A stretch of DNA of 64,000 bases. Source: Bacillus sp. FJAT-27245. GTDB taxonomy: Bacteria > Bacillota > Bacilli > Bacillales > Cytobacillaceae. Below, in pieces: positions 54,849 to 64,000 of this stretch. Position 1 is the stretch's first letter. Every line of letters starts with the position of its first letter. A program made the translations under genes and the position numbers. The stretch covers positions 4,348,371-4,412,370 of the forward strand of contig NZ_LIGI01000001.1 of assembly GCF_001273955.1 (NCBI RefSeq). Direction: 5' to 3'. The notes under the pieces were generated by a model. The model saw nothing but the letters and a program-made list of their open reading frames with translations. It did no database searches and had not been told where the DNA came from.

Positions 54849-56015
54849 TTATACCGTTTTTCTTCTGGCAATTTGCAGCCCTATACTAACTTGGCGCAGA
54901 ACTGCTTCAATACTATCTTCAATCCATTGTGGAGCTTTGCTGATCGCCTTTTCCAATGTTGTCGGCTTTTGAATGATACTTAAATATGCATCGATGCCTG
55001 CCTTGTAATTTAAGTCCGCGCCCCGGCCAATCGTCCCTGTTATCGCAATGACTGGAATGTGGTGCTTTTTTGCAATTCTTGCTACTTCAGCCGGGATTTT
55101 TCCGTTCGGAGTTTGGAAATCGATACTGCCTTCTGCTGTGAGTACTATATCAGCGCCTGTAATTTTTTCTTCAATATTAATGTAATTTTTTATGATTCGG
55201 AACCTTGAATGAAGGGTTGCACCTGCAAAAGCAGCCAACCCTGCCCCAAGCCCGCCGGATGCACCGCTTCCTGGCATAAATCTGACATCAAGCGAACACT
55301 CTTCATGGATTAGTGCGGCATAGTGCTCCAGTGCCGCCGATAATCTTTCTACTTGTTGTGGAGTTGCGCCTTTTTGCGGCCCAAAGATCCGCGCAACCCC
55401 ATTCTCCCCACAGAGCACATTTTTCCAATTGCAAGCAACATCTATTGGAACCTCCGCCAATCGTTTATCTAAATTGGCAGTATCTACATGGGCGACTTTT
55501 AACAAATCTTCCCCACCCTGAATGAAAACCTGCTCATGATTTTGATCAAGAAACTTTACGCCAATTGCCTGGGCCATCCCTGATCCCCCATCAGATGTGC
55601 CTGAGTCCCCACAGCCAATAAGAATATTGTCGACACCAAGGTCGAGAGCTGCGAGAATCAATTCGCCCACTCCATATGTAGTGGTTTTCAAAGGGTTTCT
55701 TTCATCTCGTGGAACAAGTTTTAATCCTGCAACCGCTGCCATTTCAATTACAGCTGTCCGTTTATTGTTTTCAGTAAAAACCCCAAAATGGCTTGTGATT
55801 TTCTCTCCAACAGGTCCTGTAACTTCTTTATGTATTAACTCGCCGCCCTTTAAGCTTACAATTGTTTTTGCAAACCCTTCCCCTCCATCAATCATCGGGA
55901 CAACATCCACTTCTATCTCCTCATCAAACCGCCTTACCCCGCGGGCCATCGCAACCGCAACCTCTTCTGCATCCAGACATTCCTTAAACCCCGACGGCAC
56001 TATTACAATCTTCAT
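54849..56015 (-). CDS. glxK: Glycerate kinase
   Basis: 388 residues of the GlxK/GarK class: IVIVPSGFKECLDAEEVAVA at the start, VPMIDGGEGFAKTIV, IGCGDSGTSDGGSGMAQAIG near residue 135, and FMPGSGASGGLGAGLAAFAG near 245. It phosphorylates D-glycerate to a phosphoglycerate that enters glycolysis. First gene of the operon glycerate kinase, transporter, response regulator, kinase, PepSY; gaps of 3 to 17 bases. ATG behind AAGGAGG. Confidence 0.92.
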   Translation of the reverse strand: MKIVIVPSGFKECLDAEEVAVAMARGVRRFDEEIEVDVVPMIDGGEGFAKTIVSLKGGELIHKEVTGPVGEKITSHFGVFTENNKRTAVIEMAAVAGLKLVPRDERNPLKTTTYGVGELILAALDLGVDNILIGCGDSGTSDGGSGMAQAIGVKFLDQNHEQVFIQGGEDLLKVAHVDTANLDKRLAEVPIDVACNWKNVLCGENGVARIFGPQKGATPQQVERLSAALEHYAALIHEECSLDVRFMPGSGASGGLGAGLAAFAGATLHSRFRIIKNYINIEEKITGADIVLTAEGSIDFQTPNGKIPAEVARIAKKHHIPVIAITGTIGRGADLNYKAGIDAYLSIIQKPTTLEKAISKAPQWIEDSIEAVLRQVSIGLQIARRKTV

Positions 56016-56109
56016 GTAAATTCCTCCTTGAAATCATTGATAACTGTAATGTAACTGTCAAAAGCTAATATATTTTGAGAGAAAGATTAATAATTGATTA
56101 AAAAAGAAT

Positions 56110-56174
56110 AGTGCCTGCCACTCCCCCAATTCTGTTGACAAAAATCCAACAAGATTAAGGTGGTGACAGGCACT
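56110..56174. repeat. Palindromic intergenic repeat, copy A
   Basis: AGTGCCTG-CCAC (56110-56121) pairs with GTGG-TGA-CAGGCACT (ending 56174). The AGTGCC/GGCACT ends are shared with copy B at 60049. The form matches short intergenic hairpin repeats common in Bacillus genomes. Confidence 0.65.
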
Positions 56175-56276
56175 CAGTACAACTACTATAAACAACTTTT
56201 TTCTTTTGCTAATACTAAATCAACAAGAGTTTCATTTATGGAACTTTTAAGCCAGGTTTAGTATCTTTCCAGATTA

Positions 56277-57473
56277 CTACGATTTCCCGTTTGAGGTTTG
56301 TTCGTTCAGGTATACCCACGCATATTGAGCATAAAGTTCGGCGCCGGTTGCGAGGGCGTCTTCGTCGATGTTGAATTTGCCGTGGTGGTGGGCCCATTGT
56401 GTATCTTTTTCGAGGTTGCCGCTGCCTACAAGGGCGAAACTGCCTGGGGATTTCATCATATATTCACTGAAGTCCTCGGCTCCCATGGTTGGCTTTTCAT
56501 GATAGATAACTCCCGTGCCAAATGCCTGGGCTGCGGTTTTTTGAACGAGTTTTGCACTTTCTACATCATTGATGACCGCCTGTGTACCGCGGGTGTAGTC
56601 AACCTTCGCTGTTGCGCCATAAATTGCCGCCACATGTTCCGCATAGTTCCGAAGCTGCTGCTCGATATGGTCCCTCACCTCTGGGTCAAAACAGCGTACA
56701 GTTCCTTCAATAACAGCATTTTCAGCAATGACATTGAATCTGGTCCCGACGGCCATTTTTCCAACCGTTAACACAGCTGGCTGTTGCGGGTCAATCGTCC
56801 TCGATACAACTGATTGAACATTCATCACAAAGGATGAAGCCACAATCGCGGCATCAATGCAGTCCTCCGGCATGGCCCCGTGGCCGCCCCTTCCTTTGAA
56901 GGTTACCGTGAATATATCCGCAGATGCAAAGGATGGCCCTGGTGTACAGGAAACAGTTCCTGTCGGCAGCTGTGACCAAATATGGATGCCGAAAACATTA
57001 TCCACTTCGTCCATTGCCCCCTGTTCCACCATAACTTTTGCCCCGGCCCCTACCTCCTCGGCTGGTTGAAAAATCAAACGGATCCTGCCCGGCAATTCAT
57101 CTTTTATATCATTTAGTGCTTTAGCGGCAATTAGGAGCATTGCCGTATGGGCATCATGGCCACATGCGTGCATTTTCCCCTCTTCCTTTGACGCATAGGG
57201 CAAATCCTTATTCAATTCTTCAACGGTCAGGGCATCCATATCCGCGCGCAATGCAACAGTTTTTCCTTGCTTCCCACCTTCAATGGTCGCTATAACTCCT
57301 GTTGGTTCCGTCTTGCGGTAGGAAACTCCCAGATTCTCGAGGTACTCACAAACAAAGGCTGTTGTCTTATATTCCTCAAACGATAATTCGGGCTCACTGT
57401 GAAGCTTTCTGCGCAATTCGATTAATTCATCATTGTATGTTCGAATCGCATCTTTTATTTTTGCATGAATCAT
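56277..57473 (-). CDS. M20-family amidohydrolase (M20D, N-acyl-amino-acid hydrolase type)
   Basis: 398 residues. HACGHDAHTAMLLIAAK near residue 102, QPAEEVGAGAKVMVEQGA near 137 with the catalytic glutamate, FKGRGGHGAMPEDCIDAA in the lid domain, and HHHGKFNIDEDAL near the end. Only distantly similar to the pair at 48-50 kb, so not part of that duplication. Its ATG directly follows the stop of the next hydrolase gene (TAAATG), so they are coupled. Confidence 0.9.
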   Translation of the reverse strand: MIHAKIKDAIRTYNDELIELRRKLHSEPELSFEEYKTTAFVCEYLENLGVSYRKTEPTGVIATIEGGKQGKTVALRADMDALTVEELNKDLPYASKEEGKMHACGHDAHTAMLLIAAKALNDIKDELPGRIRLIFQPAEEVGAGAKVMVEQGAMDEVDNVFGIHIWSQLPTGTVSCTPGPSFASADIFTVTFKGRGGHGAMPEDCIDAAIVASSFVMNVQSVVSRTIDPQQPAVLTVGKMAVGTRFNVIAENAVIEGTVRCFDPEVRDHIEQQLRNYAEHVAAIYGATAKVDYTRGTQAVINDVESAKLVQKTAAQAFGTGVIYHEKPTMGAEDFSEYMMKSPGSFALVGSGNLEKDTQWAHHHGKFNIDEDALATGAELYAQYAWVYLNEQTSNGKS

Positions 57474-58703
57474 TTATTCTGCCTCCGTTAATGTCTTGGT
57501 TGCCTCATATAAAATCTCTGTAGCCTTTGCAATATCCCCGGCGTCCGACCATTCTTCCGGACAATGGCTGAGGCCATCCTTACTAGGAATAAACAACATC
57601 GCTACATCGGTAACCTCTGACATTACCATCGCATCATGTCCTGCGCCGCTGTTTACTGAACAGTATGGAAGGTTCAATTCACGGCATTTCGTTTTAAAAA
57701 GAGATATGATTTCTTGACTCATCGCCTTTGGCGGCATGTATAATTGCTGCAGGACAGACGTCTTAATTCCGTTTCCATTATGGGATTCTATCCACCCAAT
57801 AACTTTCTCGACCGTTTCCAGGACGCGCTCTTCTAATCCTGACCGAATATCGACCGTGAATACAACCTTATCAGGAATCACATTCGCTCCGTTCGGCCAC
57901 ACATTAAGGCGTCCGGTGGTAATAACGGTTCCTTCTCCTGCATCGGAGGCGATTTCCGGGAACCGGGCAATCATAGTGGCTGCCGTAACTAACGCATCAG
58001 CACGGCGCTCCATTGGGGTGGTGCCCGCATGTCCCGCCCGCCCCTCAACGGTTACTTCCAATTGGGTTAGTCCGACAATCGCCTCTACCATGCCGATAGG
58101 GATGCCCTTTTCTTCAAGGATTGGCCCTTGTTCAATATGCAGTTCCAGGAAGGCCTTTATTGTTTTAGGGTCTCTTTTTTTCGGAAGGGATGGATCGAGG
58201 CCAATACTCTTCATCGCTTCCACCGTTGTTACCCCATCTTTATCTTTAAGGGTATAAAAATCTTCTTCGGCCAAAAGGCCAACGATACCTCTTGAGCCCA
58301 TCAGGCCGCCGCCAAATCTGGTACCCTCCTCTTCTACCATGGCAACCACTTCCAACGGATAGGTAGGTGTCAGGTTATTTTTCATGAATAGGCCGGCGAC
58401 TTCGAGTGCGGCAACCACTCCTGCGGGACCATCGTATGATCCGCCGTTCGGTACTGAATCAAAATGAGAACCGATTAGAATGCTGGGCGCATTTTTTAAC
58501 GAGCCTCCCAGCCTGCCAAAAATATTCCCAAGGCCATCCTCCCTCACTTCGAGACCATATTCTTTCATTATTTTTTTAATATAATTACGCGCCTGCAAAT
58601 CCTCTTTGCTATATGTCAGCCGTGTTGTCCCTTTGCCCGGCGTGGCGGTGAATTGACTTAAAGCGTCAATATGCTTTTCAATTCTTTCCTGTAAGCCATT
58701 CAA
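57474..58703 (-). CDS. Zn-dependent amidase/hydantoinase-type hydrolase (AllC/HyuC/AmaB family)
   Basis: 409 residues. Family motifs: IGSHFDSVPNGGSYDGPAGV near residue 75, MVEEEGTRFGGGLMGSRGI near 122, ELHIEQGPILEEKGIPIG near 190, and AGHAGTTPMERRADAL; late SGAGHDAMVM. Members are N-carbamoyl-L-amino acid hydrolases, allantoate amidohydrolases or ureidoglycolate hydrolases. TTG start behind GGGAGGG. Together with the M20 gene after it and the permease before it, likely a pathway for using N-carbamoyl or N-acyl amino acids or ureides. Confidence 0.9.
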   Translation of the reverse strand: MNGLQERIEKHIDALSQFTATPGKGTTRLTYSKEDLQARNYIKKIMKEYGLEVREDGLGNIFGRLGGSLKNAPSILIGSHFDSVPNGGSYDGPAGVVAALEVAGLFMKNNLTPTYPLEVVAMVEEEGTRFGGGLMGSRGIVGLLAEEDFYTLKDKDGVTTVEAMKSIGLDPSLPKKRDPKTIKAFLELHIEQGPILEEKGIPIGMVEAIVGLTQLEVTVEGRAGHAGTTPMERRADALVTAATMIARFPEIASDAGEGTVITTGRLNVWPNGANVIPDKVVFTVDIRSGLEERVLETVEKVIGWIESHNGNGIKTSVLQQLYMPPKAMSQEIISLFKTKCRELNLPYCSVNSGAGHDAMVMSEVTDVAMLFIPSKDGLSHCPEEWSDAGDIAKATEILYEATKTLTEAE

Positions 58704-58718
58704 TGTTTCTCCCTCCCC

Positions 58719-59930
58719 TTATTTCAAGAATCCAACAAAGATGCCTGCCAGGATAACCGAGACAATCGTCACGGTTATAAAACCACCTACCAGCATCGGC
58801 GGCAGCATATGGCTTGTCAGCATTTCCCTTTCTTTTTCATCATCCGTTAACGACTTGATCACTTCATTGGTAATAATATAGTCAGCCGGGAATCCATATA
58901 AGGCTGTTAGCGAAACAGCGAATGCCATATGTTTGCTCACTTTTAGAAATTTTCCGACGATAAAGGAAAAAATATACATCCCGACAACAGCCAGGAGGAT
59001 GGAGCCAATCAGCGGGAAAAGAATCTCAAGCATCATGCTTGGCGTCGCTTGTTTTAGGCCGTCAAAAATAAACAGCATCAGTACCATTAGGGCTAGCCCA
59101 AAGCCATTTGCTCTTTGTAATACCTGTTTTTCCAAAAATCCCGCACTTGAGGCGATAACCCCAAAGAGTAAACACAAAACGAAGGGGCTGATGGAGACAA
59201 CCGGTGCTGCTAGAGCAGAAACCAAATAGGCGAGATATGCAACGAATGCCAGCCTAAAAAGCTTAAAGAAATCAGTGTTGTATTTTTCCGGCAAGTTTTT
59301 AAAAAGTTTAAGCTTAGGCTCTGCATCAGCCGAAGATGCTGCCACCTCATGCTGTCCGGCTTCCTGTTCCGTGTTGGCCGTAATTTGTCCGCTGCGATAT
59401 AGGTTTAACAGCCTTTTCCCCTCTTTTTTTAACACGATGGAGGTGATTGGATAACCGGCAAAGCCTTGCACCACATAGATGACAATGGCAAAGACGGAAA
59501 GGGAGATAAGGCCTGCTTCCTTTGCACCTTCCGACATAATCAAAGCGGATACTATACCGCCTACTAATGGAGGTATCGCTACAACGACTGTCTTAAATCC
59601 AAAAATAACGCTGCCAATCGTAAATAAAATGGCGATAATGCCAAGGATCCCAAATAGGGCGATTACAATGGTTTTCCATTGGTTTTTCAATTCTTTCAAG
59701 GATAACAATGTACCCATGTTAGTAATGAGTAAATACATCATCATGGTCGCAACAACTGGCGGTACACCCGCAATTGATACGATGTCTTTCGGAAAAAACG
59801 TCCAATAACCAGCGAGGAATAGGACGGCACAGACAAACATGGATGGTACCCAGGCTTTTGTCCGTACAGCAACTAAATCCCCTATCAATAGAATGCCTAC
59901 AATAATAACAAGTGCCAGCATTTGTGACAT
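58719..59930 (-). CDS. GltS-like membrane permease
   Basis: 403 residues with 10-12 spans and a charged central loop (near residues 185-215, alanine- and glutamate-rich). The first half has IPPLVGGIVSALIMSEGAKE and the second FGVIASSAGFLEKQVL, recalling the reversed repeats of sodium/glutamate symporter GltS and related uncharacterised permeases; a firm family cannot be given. First gene of the three-gene hydrolase operon, so it should carry the substrate. Confidence 0.7.
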   Translation of the reverse strand: MSQMLALVIIVGILLIGDLVAVRTKAWVPSMFVCAVLFLAGYWTFFPKDIVSIAGVPPVVATMMMYLLITNMGTLLSLKELKNQWKTIVIALFGILGIIAILFTIGSVIFGFKTVVVAIPPLVGGIVSALIMSEGAKEAGLISLSVFAIVIYVVQGFAGYPITSIVLKKEGKRLLNLYRSGQITANTEQEAGQHEVAASSADAEPKLKLFKNLPEKYNTDFFKLFRLAFVAYLAYLVSALAAPVVSISPFVLCLLFGVIASSAGFLEKQVLQRANGFGLALMVLMLFIFDGLKQATPSMMLEILFPLIGSILLAVVGMYIFSFIVGKFLKVSKHMAFAVSLTALYGFPADYIITNEVIKSLTDDEKEREMLTSHMLPPMLVGGFITVTIVSVILAGIFVGFLK

Positions 59931-60048
59931 AAACTCACTCCGCTTTCTCTAAGAGGTTAGTAATCATTCGCCTTACGAAAATAATGTAATAGTAGAATAA
60001 TATTATAATTATATTGTTCAGTCAATTCCAAATTTTTTTTACACGAAC

Positions 60049-60106
60049 AGTGCCAAGCACCACCCGAATTATGTCGAATAAATCGGGTGGTGCCTGGCAC
60101 TCCTTT
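60049..60106. repeat. Palindromic intergenic repeat, copy B
   Basis: Arms at 60049-60067 and 60083-60101 match at 18 of 19 positions (AGTGCCAAGCACCACCCGA against its complement), followed by CCTTTT. Outer bases AGTGCC/GGCACT are the same as copy A at 56110. It may double as a terminator. Confidence 0.75.
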
Positions 60107-60389
60107 TAGACCAAGTTGGTTTTTAAAAAATAATTTTCCTTTATTGCTCACATTGGCGGTTCATTTTAAAAATTGCATGTTACTGGGAATGCTTTTACAA
60201 GAATTAATGAACCTTCTTCGAAAAGAAACCATTTCCCACGATAAAAACTTGATTAGCTTGGCTAGTATCCTTATGTGGAATGCCAGCTAAAGCTACTTCA
60301 ACAAACTTAAGGTATCATCATTTATTTTACGGGGGATGCATTGTTTTCACTTACAACTCAACAATATACGGGTAGATATGGCTACTGCC
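60107..60389. other. Intergenic region, nothing clear
   Basis: About 280 bases between the repeat and the pseudouridine synthase gene. No start with ribosome site, no stable hairpin, only short interrupted frames. Confidence 0.4.
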
Positions 60390-61115
60390 TTAACCATAAT
60401 TTGGCGTTAGGGATGCAGTAGGAATCTTCTTTTGGTTCATTCTCAGTTCCCATATATCCCAAGGATAATGACTAGTTGGTATTGAATAAACTTCTATTGG
60501 TTCCTTCCTAACAGGATGCTCGAAATGAATCGAATGAGCCCAAAGTGCAATTTGTTGTCCAGGTTTATTAAGATGTTCCCCATATTTTTGATCACCGAAA
60601 ATCGGGTTGCCCATTGCTGACAGTTGAACTCGAATTTGGTGGGGCCTCCCCGTGTGAAGTTTTACGGAAAGTAAACTTAATCCTCTTTTCGATTCCATTA
60701 CCTTATAATCCAGCACAGCCTTTTTGCCGTTTGGGTGAGAAGGAGAAACAACCGACACTTTATTCTTCCTATGGTCCTTATAAAGGTAATGGACTAATTG
60801 TCCCTTTTTCTTGTCCGGGGTTCCATGGACAACCACTATATAATGTCGTTCAATCACATGTCTGCGAATCATATCCGATAATCTAGAAGCGGCCTTGGAA
60901 GTTTTAGCAAACACCATCGCACCACCCACTGGACGGTCCAGTCGATGTACAAGCCCCAAATATACATCACCTGGCTTTTGGTAACGTATTTTTAAGTCAA
61001 CTTTTAACATGGTCAACAAATCAAGGCATCCGCTACTATCTTTCTGAACAGGGACGTTGACTGGCTTTTCTACCAATAGCAGATGATTATCCTCAAATAA
61101 TATTGATATTTTCAT
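60390..61115 (-). CDS. RluA-family pseudouridine synthase
   Basis: 241 residues, catalytic domain only, no S4 domain. Core motif LGLVHRLDRPVGGAMVFAKT near residues 54-73 with the catalytic aspartate, then LHTGRPHQIRVQLSAMGNPI near 155 and the final GDQKYG. Single-domain members like this modify rRNA or tRNA; the site is not predictable. The start was set at the ATG before KISILFED, behind AGGAG at 11-12 bases. An in-frame upstream extension has no site. Confidence 0.85.
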   Translation of the reverse strand: MKISILFEDNHLLLVEKPVNVPVQKDSSGCLDLLTMLKVDLKIRYQKPGDVYLGLVHRLDRPVGGAMVFAKTSKAASRLSDMIRRHVIERHYIVVVHGTPDKKKGQLVHYLYKDHRKNKVSVVSPSHPNGKKAVLDYKVMESKRGLSLLSVKLHTGRPHQIRVQLSAMGNPIFGDQKYGEHLNKPGQQIALWAHSIHFEHPVRKEPIEVYSIPTSHYPWDIWELRMNQKKIPTASLTPNYG

Positions 61116-61324
61116 AGATTGATAGTCTCCTAAAGGCATATTGCCATCTATCATACCATTTATTACGGACAACTCCCACCGCTAGGGCAATTAAAAGCCT
61201 GGAACTAACTGTTTCAATGTTCCTTCAGTTTATTTTGAAATAATAAAATAGAGAACATCAATTTTTATAGTACGTTAAGTCAGATTAGCTCTATAGGACT
61301 ATTTTCAAAGAAGGAGGGTTAATT

Positions 61325-61360
61325 AGAAAAGCCTTACTCTTAAATAAAAGTAAGGCAGTT
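61325..61360 (-). terminator. Rho-independent terminator of deoD
   Basis: On the minus strand GCCTTAC and GTAAGGC pair around a 12-base loop, followed by TTTTCT. Confidence 0.75.
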
Positions 61361-61379
61361 TTCTAACGCTATGATTTGG

Positions 61380-62090
61380 CTATTCATTTATGAGTGTTTC
61401 TAAAGCAACTATAATCATGTCATTAAACGTTGTTTGGCGTTCTTCCGCTGTTGTTTCTTCCCCTGTAATCACATGGTCGCTCACTGTCATAATACTTAAC
61501 ACGTCGATGTTGTATTTTGCTCCAAGTGTATAAAGAGCCGCTGTCTCCATATCCACGCCTAAAACCCCGTAATCAGCCAGCTTGCGGATCATGGAATCTT
61601 CGTCTTCATAGAACGAATCGCCAGTAAACACATTGCCTACATGAACTGTTAAACCGCCATTCTGTTTCGATAAGCGATAGGCTCTCTCCAACAGCGCAAA
61701 GCTGGCGTTTGGTGCATAATTTATTTGCGGAAAAATGATGTTTTGCATTTTCGAATCATTTGTAGCGGCCATTGCCATGATAATGTCACGGATCTTTACT
61801 TCGCGCTTCATTGCCCCGATTGTACCAACGCGAATGATATTTTTCACGCCATAGTCTTTAATGAGTTCAGTGGCATAAATACTCATCGAAGGGGCGCCCA
61901 TTCCGGAAGATTGAATAGAAATCCTATGGCCTTTATATGTCCCGGTATATCCATACATTCCGCGAACAGTATTATGGCATTCAACATCCTCCAAAAAAGT
62001 ATCTGCAATAAATTTAGCGCGGAGCGGATCTCCCGGCATCAATACTTTTTCAGCAATTTGGCTTTCTTTTGCATTCAAATGGATACTCAT
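61380..62090 (-). CDS. deoD: Purine nucleoside phosphorylase
   Basis: 236 residues, hexameric (bacterial DeoD) type: [20 protein letters not shown] with the phosphate arginine, [17 protein letters not shown]-like [44 protein letters not shown] and [19 protein letters not shown]. It splits purine nucleosides with phosphate. The start was set at the ATG before SIHLNA, behind GGAGG. It follows the permease gene by 29 bases. Confidence 0.93.
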   Translation of the reverse strand: MSIHLNAKESQIAEKVLMPGDPLRAKFIADTFLEDVECHNTVRGMYGYTGTYKGHRISIQSSGMGAPSMSIYATELIKDYGVKNIIRVGTIGAMKREVKIRDIIMAMAATNDSKMQNIIFPQINYAPNASFALLERAYRLSKQNGGLTVHVGNVFTGDSFYEDEDSMIRKLADYGVLGVDMETAALYTLGAKYNIDVLSIMTVSDHVITGEETTAEERQTTFNDMIIVALETLINE

Positions 62091-62119
62091 AAAATGTCTT
62101 GCCTCCAAAAAATAATCTA

Positions 62120-63508
62120 TTATGCTGCATTTCCTTCTCTAACTGCTGTTTGCTTCTTCAGTTGCATGGATGAATAGATCCAGCTTAAAACTAAACTAAC
62201 TGCAAATGTCAGCAATACTCCCAGGCTGTTGCCTTCAAAGATTCCTTTCGCAAATGGAGCCGGGAATAGTGGATTGGTAGTAAAAAGAAGCCCAACAATC
62301 ACCCCTGCAAACCAGATCATTACATTCCCCTTATCAACGGAAATGTTTTTATCTCCTGAGATGATATCAGGGTCATATCCCTGCTTTTTGCGAAGGATGA
62401 CATAATCTACTCCGAATATTGCCGTCCAAGCCGCCAAACCAATACCGACTACCCCTAAAAACATTTGGAATGAACCCAGGAAGTTACCATTTATGAATAA
62501 TACATAAACCGGGAGCAATACCATGATTGCACCATGGAAAATGATCGATGTTCGATCTGAAATTTTTATATTCGTAGCTTCTAATGCATAACGTCCGGAC
62601 CGAAGTGAAATAACTGACGGTGGAATAATGCCGCCGAGTGCAGTAATAAAATATGGAATCACCATCCACTTAGGCATTTGCAGGGCTAGGGCCGCAATTG
62701 GGTCGGCTGAACTAATTAGACCGGGATTCGTTGCATTCATTAAAATCCCCAGGAACATAATGACAAATAGTGGTATGGCTGATGCAAACGTTGTTGTCAA
62801 AAAAATTGACCTATTCGAAGATTGGGGGCTTTGATAACAGGAATAATCGCTCGCGCATATAGCCCAGCTAAGCGCGGAACCAGCAATAATAATGGAAATA
62901 GCGGGCAATACGCCTCCAACCCAGTCCCCATTCGGCATTTCCATAAGTGCCGACCAATCTGTTTGCGGAACTAAAATAACTAAAACTACCACTGTTAACG
63001 CGCCAAAAATATACGTAAATATTGTTTGGGCTTTTACAAGCGTTTCTTGTTTTACAAGAGACAATGCCATCACGGCAATTGCAAGGCCGATTAACCCAAT
63101 GAGTTGGGTTGTGGTTGTTACTTTAAATCCAAGTGCAGTGACGATTGCATTAATGGAAAAAATACCTGTTGGAACATTTCCGACACTCAGCCAGCCAATC
63201 AAACAAATCCATGCCAATACAGCTGGAATCAGGTTTCCCTTTGATCCAAAAGGCGCCCGGGATAACACAAAAGTTGGTGCCTTTCCGAGCTTGCCTGGCA
63301 AGCTAAGGTATCCAATCAGTGCGAACGAGGCAGCCCCTAATAATGCGGCAATGACTGATTGAATGAAATTGAGGCCATAGCTTACGATAATCCCTCCGTA
63401 AACCAAACCCATAATACCAATATTCAATGAAAACCAAATCCAAAATAATTGCCTAGGTTGCCCAACTCTTTCATTTTCCGGAATCAAATCAGGGTAATTT
63501 TGACTCAT
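62120..63508 (-). CDS. NCS1-family nucleobase/nucleoside permease
   Basis: 462 residues, 12 spans. NCS1 pattern: [20 protein letters not shown] in the first span region, [20 protein letters not shown] near 80-99, and [20 protein letters not shown] near 215. CodB-like members carry cytosine, purines or nucleosides by cation symport. Paired with deoD, so purine base or nucleoside uptake is likely. ATG behind GAGGGCTAGGGGA. Confidence 0.88.
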   Translation of the reverse strand: MSQNYPDLIPENERVGQPRQLFWIWFSLNIGIMGLVYGGIIVSYGLNFIQSVIAALLGAASFALIGYLSLPGKLGKAPTFVLSRAPFGSKGNLIPAVLAWICLIGWLSVGNVPTGIFSINAIVTALGFKVTTTTQLIGLIGLAIAVMALSLVKQETLVKAQTIFTYIFGALTVVVLVILVPQTDWSALMEMPNGDWVGGVLPAISIIIAGSALSWAICASDYSCYQSPQSSNRSIFLTTTFASAIPLFVIMFLGILMNATNPGLISSADPIAALALQMPKWMVIPYFITALGGIIPPSVISLRSGRYALEATNIKISDRTSIIFHGAIMVLLPVYVLFINGNFLGSFQMFLGVVGIGLAAWTAIFGVDYVILRKKQGYDPDIISGDKNISVDKGNVMIWFAGVIVGLLFTTNPLFPAPFAKGIFEGNSLGVLLTFAVSLVLSWIYSSMQLKKQTAVREGNAA

Positions 63509-63898
63509 TCCCCTAGCCCTCTTTCTCTTTAGAAGTTTATTTACTAAAACTCGGAAAATCTTTTAGCGAATCATACTTCACGCGAGGCATGAGGATAACC
63601 TACTTTCCCATCTGAGCGGAACATCTGATGCCAGACGTGCTTGCTGAAAACTAGGCCAGCTGAACGAATAATGACCTCGTACCTTTACAGCACATCTAAA
63701 AGATGAACCTCAACTTGTATACTTGAGTAGACAAGTTGCGAGAAATATGATACCGCTTTCTTTCAATATAATCTCTCCTAAAATAACTGTCAAGCAGCCA
63801 TTTTTTCGCAGTGGTAGCGTATTCTTCAGTACCCTTTCACTCAGGAACTCTACAAAAAATTATGCTAATAAACGGTTTCTCACAGCAACTGCATAAAT
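63509..63898. other. Upstream region of the permease-deoD operon
   Basis: About 390 bases. It holds a 22-base palindrome at 63714 and, between it and the permease, about 200 bases of mixed composition with no recognised riboswitch. A 6-bp hairpin TTATGC/GCATAA before a T-run (63860-63896, minus strand) may end the partial gene at the window edge. Confidence 0.4.
63712..63737. promoter_or_regulatory. Palindromic operator, GntR-like
   Basis: CTTGTATACT-TG-AGTAGACAAG: arms differ at one position, outer AACTTGT/ACAAGTT is perfect. Size and CTTGTaTAC core resemble GntR-family operators. Lies about 200 bases before the permease start. Confidence 0.5.
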
Positions 63899-64000
63899 TT
63901 ACTTTGATAAAATACTGCTTCCAGCCAGCCAAGCCCCTCCGCTTTGTTGGACTACCTCCGCAGACACATCATTCCCAAGTCGGCAGGCTTCCTCTGTTGA
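63899..64000 (-). CDS. C-terminal fragment, possibly PfkB-family sugar/nucleoside kinase (5' end outside window)
   Basis: 33 residues before the stop: STEEACRLGNDVSAEVVQQS, then GGAWLAGSSILSK. 'A...N..SA.VVQ..GA' is the usual last helix of PfkB kinases, so a ribokinase- or pseudouridine-kinase-like protein is possible. Same strand as the permease and deoD. Too short for certainty. Confidence 0.4.
   Translation of the reverse strand, partial: STEEACRLGNDVSAEVVQQSGGAWLAGSSILSK

Noticed and set aside
60087-60290. ORF near repeat copy B
   Set aside because: Begins inside the repeat, no ribosome site, no recognisable protein pattern; transposase fragment considered but not supported.
63509-63700. 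Purine or xanthine riboswitch before the nucleobase permease
   Set aside because: None of the conserved purine-riboswitch core bases could be found; only unstructured or weakly paired sequence.

Overview
The window reads as chromosomal DNA of a spore-forming Bacillaceae (Bacillus sensu lato, of the Mesobacillus/Cytobacillus/Neobacillus kind). The reasons are strong AGGAGG-type ribosome sites with frequent TTG and GTG starts, SASP-like and DUF6254-like small genes, close relatives of B. subtilis YtoQ, GltC, Hmp and YkoG/H/I, a near-consensus PerR box before ahpC, and Bacillus-type intergenic palindromic repeats. No rRNA, tRNA, CRISPR array, prophage or intact insertion sequence was seen.

Layout. 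0-10 kb: the tail of a LysR regulator, a CPBP protease, an MFS exporter, a small membrane protein, RluF-type pseudouridine synthase, an AraC regulator, a VOC protein, YjdM/PhnA, YtoQ, a P1 aminopeptidase, two tiny spore-type genes and flavohemoglobin hmp behind an FNR/CRP-type box. 10-18 kb: gltC divergent from NADP-glutamate dehydrogenase, then ahpC-ahpF with a PerR box, malate:quinone oxidoreductase mqo and a membrane-anchored unknown. 18.6-20.3 kb: a yedE-yedF pair. The yedF-like gene carries an in-frame UGA exactly where the catalytic cysteine of the CPxP motif belongs, with a stem-loop 23 nt downstream that fits bacterial SECIS rules. It is either a selenocysteine gene or a precisely placed nonsense mutation, and it is the most interesting locus here.

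20.5-28.6 kb: a five-gene catabolic operon (pyridine-nucleotide reductase, Rieske oxygenase, aldehyde dehydrogenase, D-malate/tartrate dehydrogenase family protein, BCCT transporter) behind an excellent -24/-12 promoter, with a divergent PAS/AAA+ sigma-54 activator. The gene set fits uptake of carnitine and its breakdown through malic semialdehyde and malate to pyruvate. 28.6-33.1 kb: a broken DUF4253 gene, a VOC protein, two unknowns, a GNAT acetyltransferase and a two-gene membrane/secreted pair. 33.3-39.3 kb: a nucleoside operon (LacI regulator, nucleoside hydrolase, ECF transporter S-T-A-A', ribokinase) that imports nucleosides, cleaves them and phosphorylates the ribose, followed by a DMT transporter.

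40.7-45.6 kb: an AT-rich gene for a 1646-residue secreted protein with internalin-like leucine-rich repeats and ten tandem carboxypeptidase-regulatory-like repeats. 46-50.4 kb: an MFS transporter with two tandem paralogous M20 amidohydrolases. 50.5-56 kb: a five-gene operon (glycerate kinase, SLC13-type transporter, YkoG/YkoH-like two-component system, PepSY protein). 56-60 kb: another M20 amidohydrolase, an AllC/HyuC-type hydrolase and a permease. 60-64 kb: an RluA-type pseudouridine synthase, deoD, an NCS1 nucleobase permease and the tail of what may be a PfkB kinase, again pointing to nucleoside use.
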